Below are positions 15,940-25,344 of a stretch of DNA of 64,000 bases, one piece after another. Source of the stretch: an uncultured Bacilli bacterium (GTDB lineage: Bacteria; Bacillota_I; Bacilli_A; RF39; UBA660); assembly GCA_934129945.1 (NCBI GenBank), contig CAKOXC010000002.1, forward strand, positions 124,001 through 188,000, read 5' to 3'. Made by a program: the position numbers and the translations under genes. Position 1 is the stretch's first letter. Each line of letters starts with the position of its first letter. Below the pieces are notes generated by a model. It was not told the DNA's origin, did not search any database, and saw only the letters and a program-made list of their open reading frames with translations.

Positions 15940-17304
15940 TTAATTATCTTTTTTATTACTTTTCTTATTTTTTAGAAATGGTTCGAAAATATCATCAACG
16001 TCGGTTACACCTCTACTAGTTATTTTCTTATATACTTTTGGCACCTTTTCATAAAGTATATACTCACCATCAACTTCATTATTATCAGTAAGACCAATTT
16101 GTTTAAATTCAAATATTTTATTAAGTTCTAAAACATCATCCTTAAAACCAGAAATCTCACTAATTGATGTAACTTTACGTTTACCATCACTCATTCTATC
16201 TATGTTTACTACTAAATCAATTGCACTATAAATATATTCTCTAATTGCCTTTACAGGAATTTCTAATCCGGCCATTAAAATCATTGTTTCAAGTCGATTT
16301 AGAGCATCTTCACAACCATTAGCATGTAATGTTGTAAGTGAGCCATCATGTCCAGTATTCATTGCTTGTAACATATCAAAAGCTTCTTTTCCACGGACTT
16401 CACCAACAATAATTCTATCAGGCCTCATACGTAAGGAGTTAATAACCAAGTCTCTAATAGTTATTTCATCTCCACTCTCATAATTAGTTGTTCTAGTTTC
16501 TAAAGATATAACATGATTTTGTTTTAATTTTAATTCAGCCGCATCTTCAATAGTTATAATTCTTTCGTCATGACTAATAAAACTACTTAAAATATTTAAA
16601 AGTGTTGTTTTACCACTACCTGTTCCACCACATACTATAATATTAAGCTTTCCCTTAACTGCGGCTTCTAAAAATCTAGCCATATAAGGTGTAAGTGTAC
16701 CAATCCTAATCAAATCATCAATTGAAGCCATTGATTCTTTAAATTTTCTAATAGTTATTACTGGTCCTTTAGTAGATAACGGTGGAATTACAGCATTAAT
16801 TCTTGAACCATCAGCTAGTCTTGAATCAACCATAGGATTAGCAGCATCGATTGTTCTACCAAGAGGTTCTATTAATCTCTGAATTGTTCTTATAATATGC
16901 TCGTCATTAATAAAACTTACCCCTTCATCCTTAATCAATTGACCATCTATTTCAATATATATTTCATCAGGACTATTAACCATTATTTCTGTGATATTTT
17001 TATCTTTTAATAATTCTGTTAATGGTCCATAACCATTTATTTCATTATCTATTAAATTATATAAATGACTTCTTTCTAAATTAGTTAAATCATAACCAAA
17101 TACAGTTTGATCTATTTCATCATTAATAAATTCACTAACTGTTTTATCGCTTGGCATTTCTTTATCTATTAGATTTTCAACTATTTTAGTTCTTAATGTA
17201 TCAAGTAACTTTTTATCAGGGAATATATCATAATCACTTAAATTAGAAAAATCATTTACTTTTCTTGTAATATTAAAAGCATCATACAAACTATGTTTAC
17301 TCAT
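15940..17304 (-). CDS. tadA: Tad pilus assembly ATPase TadA/CpaF
   Basis: A 454-residue type II/IV secretion ATPase that powers Flp pilus extension. It has the CpaF layout: an N-terminal helical domain, GYGPLTELLKDKNITEIMVN, then the RecA-like core with Walker A CGGTGSGKTTLLNIL (about residue 230), the Asp box ITIEDAAELKL, LRMRPDRIIVGEVRGKEAFDMLQAMNTGHDGSLTTLHAN, and a C-terminal helical end. ATG at 17304 has GGTGAT upstream; an in-frame ATG at 17316 also exists. Its start overlaps the end of the TadZ-like gene. Confidence 0.95.
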   Translation of the reverse strand: MSKHSLYDAFNITRKVNDFSNLSDYDIFPDKKLLDTLRTKIVENLIDKEMPSDKTVSEFINDEIDQTVFGYDLTNLERSHLYNLIDNEINGYGPLTELLKDKNITEIMVNSPDEIYIEIDGQLIKDEGVSFINDEHIIRTIQRLIEPLGRTIDAANPMVDSRLADGSRINAVIPPLSTKGPVITIRKFKESMASIDDLIRIGTLTPYMARFLEAAVKGKLNIIVCGGTGSGKTTLLNILSSFISHDERIITIEDAAELKLKQNHVISLETRTTNYESGDEITIRDLVINSLRMRPDRIIVGEVRGKEAFDMLQAMNTGHDGSLTTLHANGCEDALNRLETMILMAGLEIPVKAIREYIYSAIDLVVNIDRMSDGKRKVTSISEISGFKDDVLELNKIFEFKQIGLTDNNEVDGEYILYEKVPKVYKKITSRGVTDVDDIFEPFLKNKKSNKKDN

Positions 17305-18070
17305 TTTTATCACCATTTTCTTTTAATACGTCAGCTGCTATTGTCATAAATGTTGCATATTCTTTAGCAAATAAACTTGGCATTCTTTTTTGTAATGTTA
17401 TAATTTCACCATTCATTATATAATCATCAATATTTTTTATAAAGAAATTAGATGATAATGTGTAATCAATATTTGCTTTCATAACATTTTTCATATCAAA
17501 TAATGAGAAATAATTTTTATAAGCATTAACACTGTTATTGAGAAGTACTTTATAGTTTGTTAAATCCAAATCTCTAAATACACTGATTATTGACTTCATA
17601 TTTTTTAAGTCCATTGGATCATTAGTCATTAAGAATAAAATATTATCAACTTTATCTAAAGTTACAATATTTAATTCACTTAGTGTATGATTCATATCAA
17701 TAAGTACTACATCATAACTAAAACACGCTTTATCTATTATTAAATCTATATATTTACTATCAATTTTAGCAGCTTGTCTTGGATCTTTTGGTGAAGCTAA
17801 AATATCTATATCTTCATCATAATGAGTAACATAGTTTTTAAAATCAAAATGTCTATTATTTTCATAATCATCAACTAAATTATATATTGATTTTTCAGCT
17901 GGCTTATTTAAAGCTATACTAATACCACCACTAGATAAATTTAAATCTATAATTAAAACTTTCTTTTCAACTATTTTGAAAATACCAGCTAAATTTATAG
18001 TAGTAACTGTTTTTCCTACTCCACCTTTAGCAGAAAATAAACATAATGATTTACCTCTTTTATTATTCAC
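17297..18070 (-). CDS. tadZ: TadZ/CpaE-like MinD/ParA ATPase
   Basis: A 257-residue ATPase with a deviant Walker A motif near the start (FSAKGGVGKTVTTINLAG) and the DLNLSSGGISIAL and VLIDMNHTLSELN segments of the MinD/ParA superfamily. In Tad systems TadZ marks the cellular site of the pilus machine. The usual N-terminal receiver-like domain of CpaE/TadZ is missing here. It lies between the pseudopilin genes and tadA, in the usual Gram-positive tad arrangement. Confidence 0.85.
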   Translation of the reverse strand: MNNKRGKSLCLFSAKGGVGKTVTTINLAGIFKIVEKKVLIIDLNLSSGGISIALNKPAEKSIYNLVDDYENNRHFDFKNYVTHYDEDIDILASPKDPRQAAKIDSKYIDLIIDKACFSYDVVLIDMNHTLSELNIVTLDKVDNILFLMTNDPMDLKNMKSIISVFRDLDLTNYKVLLNNSVNAYKNYFSLFDMKNVMKANIDYTLSSNFFIKNIDDYIMNGEIITLQKRMPSLFAKEYATFMTIAADVLKENGDKNE

Positions 18071-18080
18071 TGTAATCCCT

Positions 18081-18470
18081 CTATTCTTTTATTACTTTTA
18101 TACTTTCATTTTCTTTATAAATTTTATATGAAAATTTTACTTCATAATTTTTTATTCCAATTATATTACCAAAAATACTTTTTACTTTAGCTTGATTTTT
18201 AATAACTACATTATCAGAATTAACTTTAATTACCATATTATTTGTATCGATTCCATTCTTTTTATATAAATTTATTATTTTATCATTAAAATCGGTTGCA
18301 TCTTTATTTTCATAAGTAGTTTTCATAATTGCTTTTGTTACACTTTGAAATTTTATTTTTTCTTTATATACAAATGATGTATCTATAACTAAAGTCATTA
18401 TTACTAATATAAGTGGTATAAGTAGTATAAACATTATTAGTGTTTGTCCTTTATTATTAAGTTTAATCAT
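18081..18470 (-). CDS. TadE/TadF-like minor pseudopilin
   Basis: A 129-residue protein beginning with a short basic leader, NKGQTLIMFILLIPLILVIMTLVIDTSF, the TadE/F-type prepilin start (G-Q followed by a hydrophobic helix), then a small extracytoplasmic domain. Such minor pseudopilins are cleaved by a TadV-type peptidase and needed for pilus formation. Its start overlaps the preceding TadE-like gene by 8 bases. Confidence 0.75.
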   Translation of the reverse strand: MIKLNNKGQTLIMFILLIPLILVIMTLVIDTSFVYKEKIKFQSVTKAIMKTTYENKDATDFNDKIINLYKKNGIDTNNMVIKVNSDNVVIKNQAKVKSIFGNIIGIKNYEVKFSYKIYKENESIKVIKE

Positions 18471-18807
18471 TATAAATCACTCTTTTAACCTTAATATTAT
18501 ATGGATTATCAAAAATAAGATTTAAACCAGGAGTTATAATATCTACCTTTTTTTCTAAAAAAAATTCAATATAATTTTCATCTTCTTTTATTTTTAATGA
18601 TGTATCATTCAAATCTTTAGTTATACTTTTTTCTATTTTTTCATAATCATATTTATTTTCATACATCGATATAACATCATCCATTTTGCTTTCTATCTGA
18701 TTGTTAAAAAACATTATTTTTCCAATATCAATCATACCAAGTAGCATAAATACAAAGACTGGAAGGATGATTATAAATTCAACTAATGCTTGCCCCTTTT
18801 TATTCAC
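18463..18807 (-). CDS. tadE: TadE-like minor pseudopilin
   Basis: A 114-residue protein starting MNKKGQALVEFIIILPVFVFML. The KKGQALVEF start is the TadE hallmark, including the glutamate five residues after the expected cleavage glycine. The remaining domain is short. It is the second gene of the operon after the major Flp pilin, 10 bases downstream of it. Confidence 0.85.
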   Translation of the reverse strand: MNKKGQALVEFIIILPVFVFMLLGMIDIGKIMFFNNQIESKMDDVISMYENKYDYEKIEKSITKDLNDTSLKIKEDENYIEFFLEKKVDIITPGLNLIFDNPYNIKVKRVIYND

Positions 18808-18817
18808 TATATCATCC

Positions 18818-19033
18818 CTAACTTTGGTCTTCTTCTATATCTTTATCCTTGCAGTAGGCTTCTCCAGGTTTATCACCTTCAACATATTCTTTATCAACCA
18901 TTGAACATGATGTTTTAGTAATAGAGTCTTTTAAATAACCACCAAAATAATTAACTATAGCTATAGTTATAACACTTATGATTGCTACAATTAATACATA
19001 TTCAACTAATGCTTGTCCTTTGTTATTTTTCAT
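18818..19033 (-). CDS. flp: Flp-type major pilin
   Basis: A 71-residue prepilin: MKNNKGQALVEYVLIVAII, with the cleavage glycine, Glu+5 and Tyr+6 as in Flp pilins, one hydrophobic helix, and a short acidic tail with two cysteines (TSCSM, YCKDKD) that could form a disulphide. ATG at 19033 is used because AGGTGA precedes it; an upstream in-frame TTG adds seven unlikely residues. It is the first gene of the tad operon. Confidence 0.88.
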   Translation of the reverse strand: MKNNKGQALVEYVLIVAIISVITIAIVNYFGGYLKDSITKTSCSMVDKEYVEGDKPGEAYCKDKDIEEDQS

Positions 19034-19053
19034 ACACTCACCTACTATACACA

Positions 19054-19082
19054 ATTATATAATAATTTACATTTTTTGTAAA
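19054..19082 (-). promoter_or_regulatory. promoter of the flp-tad operon
   Basis: TTTACA (19077-19082), 17 bases, TATAAT (19054-19059) on the minus strand, 20 bases before the pilin ATG. Confidence 0.7.
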
Positions 19083-19135
19083 TTAAAAAAGACAAAATAC
19101 ATTAGTAAAAATACATTACTTTGCAAACAAACAAA

Positions 19136-19158
19136 AACTACTAATAAAATTAGTAGTT
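19136..19158 (-). terminator. terminator after tig
   Basis: Minus strand AACTACTAAT / ATTAGTAGTT, a 10-bp stem with a three-base loop, followed by TTTTTG, eight bases past the tig stop. Confidence 0.85.
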
Positions 19159-19165
19159 AAGTATA

Positions 19166-20410
19166 TTAAGCTTGAACAATTTCTATAGCCTTACGCATTT
19201 TCATATCATATTTGATAAATTCAATATTACCATAAGCTTCAATAAATTCAAGTTTAGTCATTCCATAATCTTTAGCCATTTCTTCTGCTTTATCTTCTGC
19301 TTCTTTATCAGTAACTTCAATTTTTTCTGCTTCGATAACAGCTTCAAGTAAATATCTATATCTTACTCTCTTAGTAGCTTCTGGTTCCATTTGTTTATGT
19401 AAATCTTCATGAGTTGTATTTGTAAATTGATAATATTGTTCAATATTTAAACCTTGAGTTTTTAATTGGTCTTCAAATTGATGCATCATTCTATGAACTT
19501 CATCATCAATAATTTCTTCGTTTAAATCAACTTTCATATTTGAAGCTGCTTTATCTAAACATTTTTCAGCATAAGCTTCTTCATTTTGGTGTTCTTTGCT
19601 TTCTTCTAATTGTGATTTAATTTTAGCTTCAAATTCTTCTTTAGTTTTAACATCTTCAAAACCAAGATCTTTATATAAATCTTTATTAATTTCTGGTAAA
19701 ACTCTTTCTTTGATTTCTACTACTTTAACATCAAATTTAACTGCTTTACCTGCTAAATCTGGAACATAATTATCTGGAAATTTTAAATCAATTGATTTTT
19801 CTTCATTAACTTTCATTCCTTTAACATTTTCTTCAAATCCAGGAATAAATGTATTAGATCCGATTTCAAGTGGATAATTTTCACCACTTCCACCTTCTAA
19901 TTCTTTACCATCAACATATCCTTTGAAATTAATTACTGCTGTATCTTTATCATTTACAACACCATCTTTTTTGACAACGATTTCAGCAAATCTAGTTCTT
20001 AAGTTATCAATTTCTTGTTCAACTTCTTTTTTAGAAACTTTTACTTCGTCTTTTTTAAGTCCTAATTTTGTATAATCTCCAAGTTTAATTTCTGGTTTTG
20101 AAATAATAGTAAATTTAAATACTACTTTATCTTTATCAATAGTTTTAACATCTAAAGCAGGCTCAATAACTGGAGTCACTTTACTTTCATCTAAAGCTTT
20201 TTTATAAGCACTTTCTACTGCCATATCTACTGCATCCATGTATAAAGATTCAATTCCAAATTTTTTAATATAAACATCTTTTGGAGCAGTTCCTTTTCTA
20301 AAACCATCTATTTTAACATCTTTATTTTTTTTCTTAAAAGATTTGTCTAAAATAGTTTCCCATTCTTTTCCTTCAATTGTTATTTCAATTTCATGTACAT
20401 TTTTCTTCAT
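19166..20410 (-). CDS. tig: trigger factor
   Basis: Trigger factor is the ribosome-bound chaperone and peptidyl-prolyl isomerase. About 414 residues with the ribosome-binding domain containing the signature GFRKGTAPKDVY (about residues 38-49), an FKBP-type domain (KDTAVINFKGYVDGKELEGG to LPEINKDLY, about 150-245), and a helical C-terminal domain. ATG at 20410 follows AAAGGAAAG; an in-frame TTG upstream is ignored. A terminator follows. Confidence 0.97.
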   Translation of the reverse strand: MKKNVHEIEITIEGKEWETILDKSFKKKNKDVKIDGFRKGTAPKDVYIKKFGIESLYMDAVDMAVESAYKKALDESKVTPVIEPALDVKTIDKDKVVFKFTIISKPEIKLGDYTKLGLKKDEVKVSKKEVEQEIDNLRTRFAEIVVKKDGVVNDKDTAVINFKGYVDGKELEGGSGENYPLEIGSNTFIPGFEENVKGMKVNEEKSIDLKFPDNYVPDLAGKAVKFDVKVVEIKERVLPEINKDLYKDLGFEDVKTKEEFEAKIKSQLEESKEHQNEEAYAEKCLDKAASNMKVDLNEEIIDDEVHRMMHQFEDQLKTQGLNIEQYYQFTNTTHEDLHKQMEPEATKRVRYRYLLEAVIEAEKIEVTDKEAEDKAEEMAKDYGMTKLEFIEAYGNIEFIKYDMKMRKAIEIVQA

Positions 20411-20486
20411 TACTAATTTCTTTCCTTTCAAAATTCTCTTGTATTATATAATAAAAGCATGAATTTTACAAGCTTTCAAAATAAAA

Positions 20487-20504
20487 AATTGCCTTAAGGC
20501 AATT
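20487..20504 (-). terminator. terminator after greA
   Basis: Minus strand AATTGCC / GGCAATT stem with TTAA loop, then TTTTAT. It overlaps the greA stop codon. Confidence 0.85.
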
Positions 20505-20970
20505 ATTTAACTTCTTTTATAACTACTGGATAAGCCCCATTAGGACTTTCAACTTGAACAGTTTCATTTTTTTTGTGTCCTATTACAGCTTTTCCAATTG
20601 GAGATTCATTTGAAATTTTATTTTCAAATGGATCAGCTTCAAGTGAACCAACAATTTTATATTCATCAACTTCACCATCATCATATTCAATAGTAACAAC
20701 TGATCCGATAGCTACTACACCATCTTCATGATTTTCGGCAATATTGCAATGTTCAAGCTTATACTCAAGTTCTTTTATTCTTCCTTCAAGTTGAGCTTGA
20801 TCATTTCTAGCGGCATCATAATCTGAGTTTTCAGATAAATCACCTAATGCTCTTGCTTCTTTTAATGCTTTTATTACTTCTGGTCTTTTTACTTCTTTTA
20901 AGTCTTTTAACTCAGTTTCTAACTCTAAATAGCCTTCTGCTGTTAAAGTTATATTTTCTGCTTGTTTCAT
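20503..20970 (-). CDS. greA: transcription elongation factor GreA
   Basis: GreA rescues backtracked RNA polymerase by stimulating transcript cleavage. About 155 residues: N-terminal coiled coil with LTAEGYLELETELKDLK, EARALGDLSENSDYDAARNDQAQLEGRI carrying the acidic tip, and a C-terminal FKBP-like domain ending GAYPVVIKEVK. The third possible ATG (20970) is chosen since AAAGGTG lies 6 bases before it. It closes the trmR/trhP operon order seen in Bacillus, but udk is missing here. Confidence 0.97.
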   Translation of the reverse strand: MKQAENITLTAEGYLELETELKDLKEVKRPEVIKALKEARALGDLSENSDYDAARNDQAQLEGRIKELEYKLEHCNIAENHEDGVVAIGSVVTIEYDDGEVDEYKIVGSLEADPFENKISNESPIGKAVIGHKKNETVQVESPNGAYPVVIKEVK

Positions 20971-21006
20971 ATTCATCACCTTTTTAAAATTTTCTACAAA
21001 ATAATA

Positions 21007-22206
21007 CTATAAATAATTATCTTTGTCAAATACTTTTATGCGCATCATATCATATTTATGTAAATTAGTATCAACTTTTAACTTAGTAATCATTTTTGGA
21101 TGTCTTGCAACTTCTATCTCTTCATCATTTTCATTTTTTATCTTATTCACTTTATAAGTAAAAGTTTCCATATTAGGTCCAAAAAATTCTACAACATCTC
21201 CAATTTTAAAATAATTTCTTTGTTCTATTGTAGCAATATGAGAATTTTCATCATAATCTAAAACCATTCCTAAAAAATCTTGATTTGATATTTCGTCTCT
21301 TCCTAAAAAGTATTGTTCTTTATTAGTTGGTAAATTTAAGAAAAACTGGGGAGTTGAATCCCTATTAGCGCATCTATTTAAAATTTCTAAGTAATACTTA
21401 CACTCCCCAGTAGTTAAAGTATTATTTAAAGACTTATCAATAATCTTTCTATATACATTAATTACTGTTGCTATATAATAAATAGAACGCATTCTTCCTT
21501 CAACTTTAAAAGAATTTACTCCGATATCAATCATTTCTTTAATATATGGAACCATATTTAAATCTTTTGGAGTAATGCTAAATGGTTTTTCTACACCATC
21601 CATATCAAATAACCAACGGCATATTTGAGCGCAACCACCACGATTCGAATCACGATTTGTACAATAATTAGATAAAACACACTTACCACTTATTGATGTA
21701 CACATAGCACCATGAATAAAGCATTCTAATTCTAAATTAGTTTCTTCTTTTATTCTTTTAATATCTTTTTTAGAAGCCTCTCTTGCTAAAACTAGTCTTG
21801 TTACACCTAGATTTTTATAAAATAATCCCTGACCATAGTTTAGCGTTGAAGCTTGGGTAGATAAATGGACTTCATAGCTAACATTTAGTTTATGTGCCTC
21901 ATTAATTACTGTAATATCACTTGCTATTATAGCATCGATACCACAAGTATCTAAAGCTTTTAAATATTCTTTTAATCCCACTAAATTCTTGTTATGTAAA
22001 ACAATATTAACTGTAACATATATTTTTTTATGCAATGCATGAGCATAAGAACAAGCTTCTTTTATTTCTTCTAAACTAAAATTTTTAGCATTAGCTCTTA
22101 ATGAGAACTCTTGTCCCCCAATATATACCGCATCAGCACCATATAAAAAAGCTATTTTTAATCTTTCTAAATCTCCGGCAGGAGCTAATAATTCTACTTT
22201 TTGCAT
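21007..22206 (-). CDS. trhP2: U32-family tRNA hydroxylation protein TrhP2
   Basis: A 399-residue U32 peptidase-family protein (YrrO type). In B. subtilis these are required for 5-hydroxyuridine at position 34 of some tRNAs. Features: ELLAPAGDLERLKIAFLYGADAVYIGG at the start, a cysteine set (CFIHGAMCTSISGKC, CTNRDSNRGGC, QICRW) that may hold an iron-sulfur cluster, FKVEGRMRS and a C-terminal beta-barrel-like domain. It overlaps trhP1 by one base. Position next to trhP1 and trmR matches Bacillus exactly. Confidence 0.9.
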   Translation of the reverse strand: MQKVELLAPAGDLERLKIAFLYGADAVYIGGQEFSLRANAKNFSLEEIKEACSYAHALHKKIYVTVNIVLHNKNLVGLKEYLKALDTCGIDAIIASDITVINEAHKLNVSYEVHLSTQASTLNYGQGLFYKNLGVTRLVLAREASKKDIKRIKEETNLELECFIHGAMCTSISGKCVLSNYCTNRDSNRGGCAQICRWLFDMDGVEKPFSITPKDLNMVPYIKEMIDIGVNSFKVEGRMRSIYYIATVINVYRKIIDKSLNNTLTTGECKYYLEILNRCANRDSTPQFFLNLPTNKEQYFLGRDEISNQDFLGMVLDYDENSHIATIEQRNYFKIGDVVEFFGPNMETFTYKVNKIKNENDEEIEVARHPKMITKLKVDTNLHKYDMMRIKVFDKDNYL

Positions 22207-23012
22207 TATTTTTCCTCCCTCAATTTATAAATAGTTTCTTTATACAAGAATCCTTTATCAGTAGGAATATTAAGAGTTAAATTTTTATTTTTGATATCAC
22301 CTATCAACTGTATTTGTTCTTTATCACTTAAAAATAATGGATTAACTAAAAAATACTTAATATTTTCTAAATTTAAAAGTTCTAAACCATCATAATAATT
22401 TCTTTGATATCCTACTGTTCCATATGCATTTTCAACCATAATAAATTTATTTTTAGATATTTTTTCATCAATTAGAGCATTATTTTTAGTTGGAATGTTG
22501 AATTCTTTAGAAAAATTAGTCAATAGTGTTCTTCTAGAATACATAACAGGAATAAGTCCAAAAAGGAATATACATACTTCTTTTTCTACTTTTTTTAATA
22601 TTTCTTCTATTTCATTTCTTGTAATATCAGTAGATATTACAACACTATCATTATATTTTAGATTTTCATTAATACTTTGATAATTTGTACCAAAATGATT
22701 TTGATAATTAACAGTAATCACATTTAATTTTAATTTATTTATCAAATACAATACACCAAAATCATCATAGACAATTCCTTTAATTTTATCTCTATTATCA
22801 TTTAGTTTTTGTTCTAATAAATCTAAAGATTCATTATCTAAAATACGATTTATAAAAATAAATGATTCATTTTCAATTTCGTCAAAATCATATGTATTAT
22901 TAAATCCAACACAAAAGTCTTTAAGTGGAAAAAGAAAGTTCTTTACACCAACTTTCTTTAAATCTTCAATTATTTCTTTATTATTAACAATATATAATAA
23001 TTTATTTATCAT
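22206..23012 (-). CDS. trhP1: U32-family partner protein TrhP1
   Basis: A 268-residue, diverged U32-family protein equivalent by position to YrrN. It lacks the cysteine motifs of trhP2 but keeps the pattern of a TIM-barrel-like protein, with IFINRILD, KGIVYDDFGVLYLINKLKLNVI, and CIFLFGLIPVMYSRRTLLTN, which corresponds to the FG..P.M.SR.C segment of U32 proteins. It overlaps trmR by 11 bases. The name rests on gene order and weak family motifs. Confidence 0.75.
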   Translation of the reverse strand: MINKLLYIVNNKEIIEDLKKVGVKNFLFPLKDFCVGFNNTYDFDEIENESFIFINRILDNESLDLLEQKLNDNRDKIKGIVYDDFGVLYLINKLKLNVITVNYQNHFGTNYQSINENLKYNDSVVISTDITRNEIEEILKKVEKEVCIFLFGLIPVMYSRRTLLTNFSKEFNIPTKNNALIDEKISKNKFIMVENAYGTVGYQRNYYDGLELLNLENIKYFLVNPLFLSDKEQIQLIGDIKNKNLTLNIPTDKGFLYKETIYKLREEK

Positions 23013-23595
23013 TTTTTTTCATACTCACTGAAAGTCCGTCACCAATATCTAAAAATTTAGTTTCAAACTCTTCATTTTCTTTTAAAAATTCTATATATGT
23101 TTCTATTTTATCCACTAAAGATCTTAAATTTTTACTTTCAATTGTATCTTTTTTTCCAACTAAGCCATGAAATTTTAAATTATCAGTAATTATTACACCA
23201 TTTGGTGCTAAAAAATATTTAAATTTTTCAAAGAATTTTTTATATTGACCTTTTGCCGCATCAATAAATATTAAATCATATGAAACATTAGATAAATTAA
23301 CTTCTAAAGCGTCTTGATAAACAACATTAATCTTTTTATCAAGCCCTGCTTTTTTAACATTTTTTAAGCATTCCATGTATCTATTTTCATCACGTTCTAT
23401 AGTTGTAACTTTAACATCTTGAGTACTTGATGCCATAAGAATAGTTGAATAACCAATTGCACTACCAATTTCTAATACATTTGTAATATTGTTAGCTTTA
23501 ATATATTTCATTATAAATGCAATTGATTCCTTCTCAATAATAGGTACATTATTTTCTTTAGCATAATGTTCCATTTCTAATATTAATTCTTTCAT
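23002..23595 (-). CDS. trmR: tRNA 5-hydroxyuridine methyltransferase TrmR
   Basis: A 197-residue SAM methyltransferase of the O-methyltransferase 3 family. Motif I is VLEIGSAIGYSTILMA, followed by VTTIERDENRYMECLKNV, DLIFIDAAKGQYKKFF and GVIITDNLKFHG. In B. subtilis the corresponding YrrM methylates ho5U34 to mo5U34 in tRNA. Neighbours trhP1 and trhP2 make the hydroxyuridine that TrmR uses, so the three genes form one pathway. Confidence 0.9.
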   Translation of the reverse strand: MKELILEMEHYAKENNVPIIEKESIAFIMKYIKANNITNVLEIGSAIGYSTILMASSTQDVKVTTIERDENRYMECLKNVKKAGLDKKINVVYQDALEVNLSNVSYDLIFIDAAKGQYKKFFEKFKYFLAPNGVIITDNLKFHGLVGKKDTIESKNLRSLVDKIETYIEFLKENEEFETKFLDIGDGLSVSMKKNDK

Positions 23596-23599
23596 TTTA

Positions 23600-24640
23600 T
23601 CATCCTACTTCTCTAATTATTTGGTTAAATTCTGCACTTGTTTTAGCAAAATAAACTAACCCTGTTTTAATATCCGCATAAAAGTATAAATAGTCAGTAT
23701 CACTTGGATTAAAAGCAGCTTTTATACTCATAATACTTGGATTACATATTGGACCAACAGGTAAACCAATTTTATTTAGATTTCTAGTATTATATGCATT
23801 ATCATCCATTAAGTCTTTATATGTAAGTTCTTCACCCATTTCTTTTTTTGAAGCATAATATGTTGTTACATCCATACCAAGACTCATATTACTAGCCAAT
23901 CTTTTATATATTACTTGACTTACTGTTTTTCTATCACTTTCTGAATTTGCCTCTAACTCTATAATAGATGCCATTGTAAGTATTTGATGTACAGAATAAG
24001 AACTATTATTAAAGTCATTTTTAAATGGTTCTAGCTTTTTATCTGTATAATCTAATAATCTTATAAAGATATCTTTAATAGAATAATTACTCATTAATTC
24101 ATAGGTATCAGGTAAAATATAACCTTCAAGTCCATAATAAATATTATCACTTAATATCTCATCTGTCAAAAACCAGTATTTTTTAATCATGTCTTTTAAG
24201 AATTCTTTATCATTAATTGTTTCTATAATTTCATCCTCACTATAGCCATATGCCTCACTAATTAGTTTTACATAATTAGTTAATCTCTTACCTTCAATTA
24301 ATGTTAAATTCACAGTCTCTACTCTAATATCACCATTTTTTATTTTATTTAAAATTTCTTTAACAGACATAGATTGATCTAATGAATATTTACCGGCTTG
24401 TAAATTTAAGTCACTATTAAAAAACATATATAAAATAACTGTTTTATCATTTTTTACTAATTTTTGCTTTTTTAAATTTTTAGCTATATCAACTTTACTA
24501 GTGTTAGGCTTTACTTCAAATATTATTTCATTCTTATCTCTTTTATTTACTGGTCCAAGACTTACAAAATAATAAGTTGTAAACTCTATTAAAAGAAGTG
24601 TAAAAACACTTATAACCCCAATTAATATCTTTTTTTTCAT
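23600..24640 (-). CDS. mltG: endolytic murein transglycosylase MltG
   Basis: A 346-residue YceG-like protein with an N-terminal membrane anchor (about residues 5-27), a LysM-like region (about 40-110) and the catalytic domain holding ILTMASIIELEANSESDRKTVSQVIYKRL, whose Glu is the likely catalytic acid, plus YNTRNLNKIGLPVGPICNPS near the end. MltG cuts nascent peptidoglycan strands and so sets glycan length. It lies one base before the DUF1292 gene in a compact operon, as in Bacillus (yrrL). Confidence 0.93.
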   Translation of the reverse strand: MKKKILIGVISVFTLLLIEFTTYYFVSLGPVNKRDKNEIIFEVKPNTSKVDIAKNLKKQKLVKNDKTVILYMFFNSDLNLQAGKYSLDQSMSVKEILNKIKNGDIRVETVNLTLIEGKRLTNYVKLISEAYGYSEDEIIETINDKEFLKDMIKKYWFLTDEILSDNIYYGLEGYILPDTYELMSNYSIKDIFIRLLDYTDKKLEPFKNDFNNSSYSVHQILTMASIIELEANSESDRKTVSQVIYKRLASNMSLGMDVTTYYASKKEMGEELTYKDLMDDNAYNTRNLNKIGLPVGPICNPSIMSIKAAFNPSDTDYLYFYADIKTGLVYFAKTSAEFNQIIREVG

Positions 24641-24641
24641 A

Positions 24642-24923
24642 CTAGTTCTCCTCTTTGGTTACATCTGGTAATTTAGAAAATATTGTTTCTATTACATCCC
24701 ATTCTTCTTCTGTTTCAATTGGGTATAATGTTTTATCTTTACCAGTAGGATCAAAAATTGACGCATAAACTAATATATTATCAAAATCATCCTTTTGATT
24801 ATCAGTGTACCCTACATAATTTTTTTTATTCTTTTCATCATAGAATTCAAATAATACTTCATATTCTACTTCTTTACCATTTTCATCTTTTGCTATTATC
24901 ACATTTTTATTATTCTTATTCAT
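24642..24923 (-). CDS. DUF1292 protein (YrzB-like)
   Basis: A 93-residue acidic protein with the DUF1292 pattern: DENGKEVEYEVLFEF, a YVGYTDN segment, then LVYASIFDPTG and LYPIETEEEWDVIE. Its biochemical function is unknown. It overlaps ruvX by 8 bases; the neighbourhood ireB-ruvX-DUF1292-mltG is conserved across Firmicutes. Confidence 0.85.
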   Translation of the reverse strand: MNKNNKNVIIAKDENGKEVEYEVLFEFYDEKNKKNYVGYTDNQKDDFDNILVYASIFDPTGKDKTLYPIETEEEWDVIETIFSKLPDVTKEEN

Positions 24924-25344
24924 TATTAATATTCCTCTTTCTGATATACGTTTCTAAAATTAAACAAGCTGCTACTCCATCTATAATTTGTTTTCTTTGT
25001 TTTCTCTTTTTATCCATTCCAATCAAGATATTTTCAGCTTGAGTAGTTGTAAGTCTTTCATCAATTAAAGTAACCTCAATATCAATATTTTTTTCAATCA
25101 TTTCTTTAAATTTAAGAGATCTTTGAGCAGCAAATCCACACGAATTATCCATATTTTTAGGAAGCCCTAAAGCTAAATTAGTAATTTTGTATTCATTTAT
25201 AATTTGTTTTAATTCTTCTAACGCTTTTTCATAATCTTCAAAATCAAAACGAATTACTTTTAAAAATGATGCAAAATTATTTGTTTTATCACTTATAGAA
25301 ACTCCTAAAGTTTTTGTTCCTAAATCAAGTCCTAAAAATCTCAT
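24916..25344 (-). CDS. ruvX: putative Holliday junction resolvase RuvX/YqgF
   Basis: A 142-residue RNase H-fold protein: MRFLGLDLGTKTLGVSISD carries the first catalytic Asp, followed by LALGLPKNMDNSCGFAAQRSLKF, LIDERLTTTQAENIL and a C-terminal Asp in IDGVAACLILETYI. Members act in 16S rRNA 5' end maturation or recombination. The start overlaps the ireB stop by 4 bases (ATGA). Confidence 0.93.
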   Translation of the reverse strand: MRFLGLDLGTKTLGVSISDKTNNFASFLKVIRFDFEDYEKALEELKQIINEYKITNLALGLPKNMDNSCGFAAQRSLKFKEMIEKNIDIEVTLIDERLTTTQAENILIGMDKKRKQRKQIIDGVAACLILETYIRKRNINNE

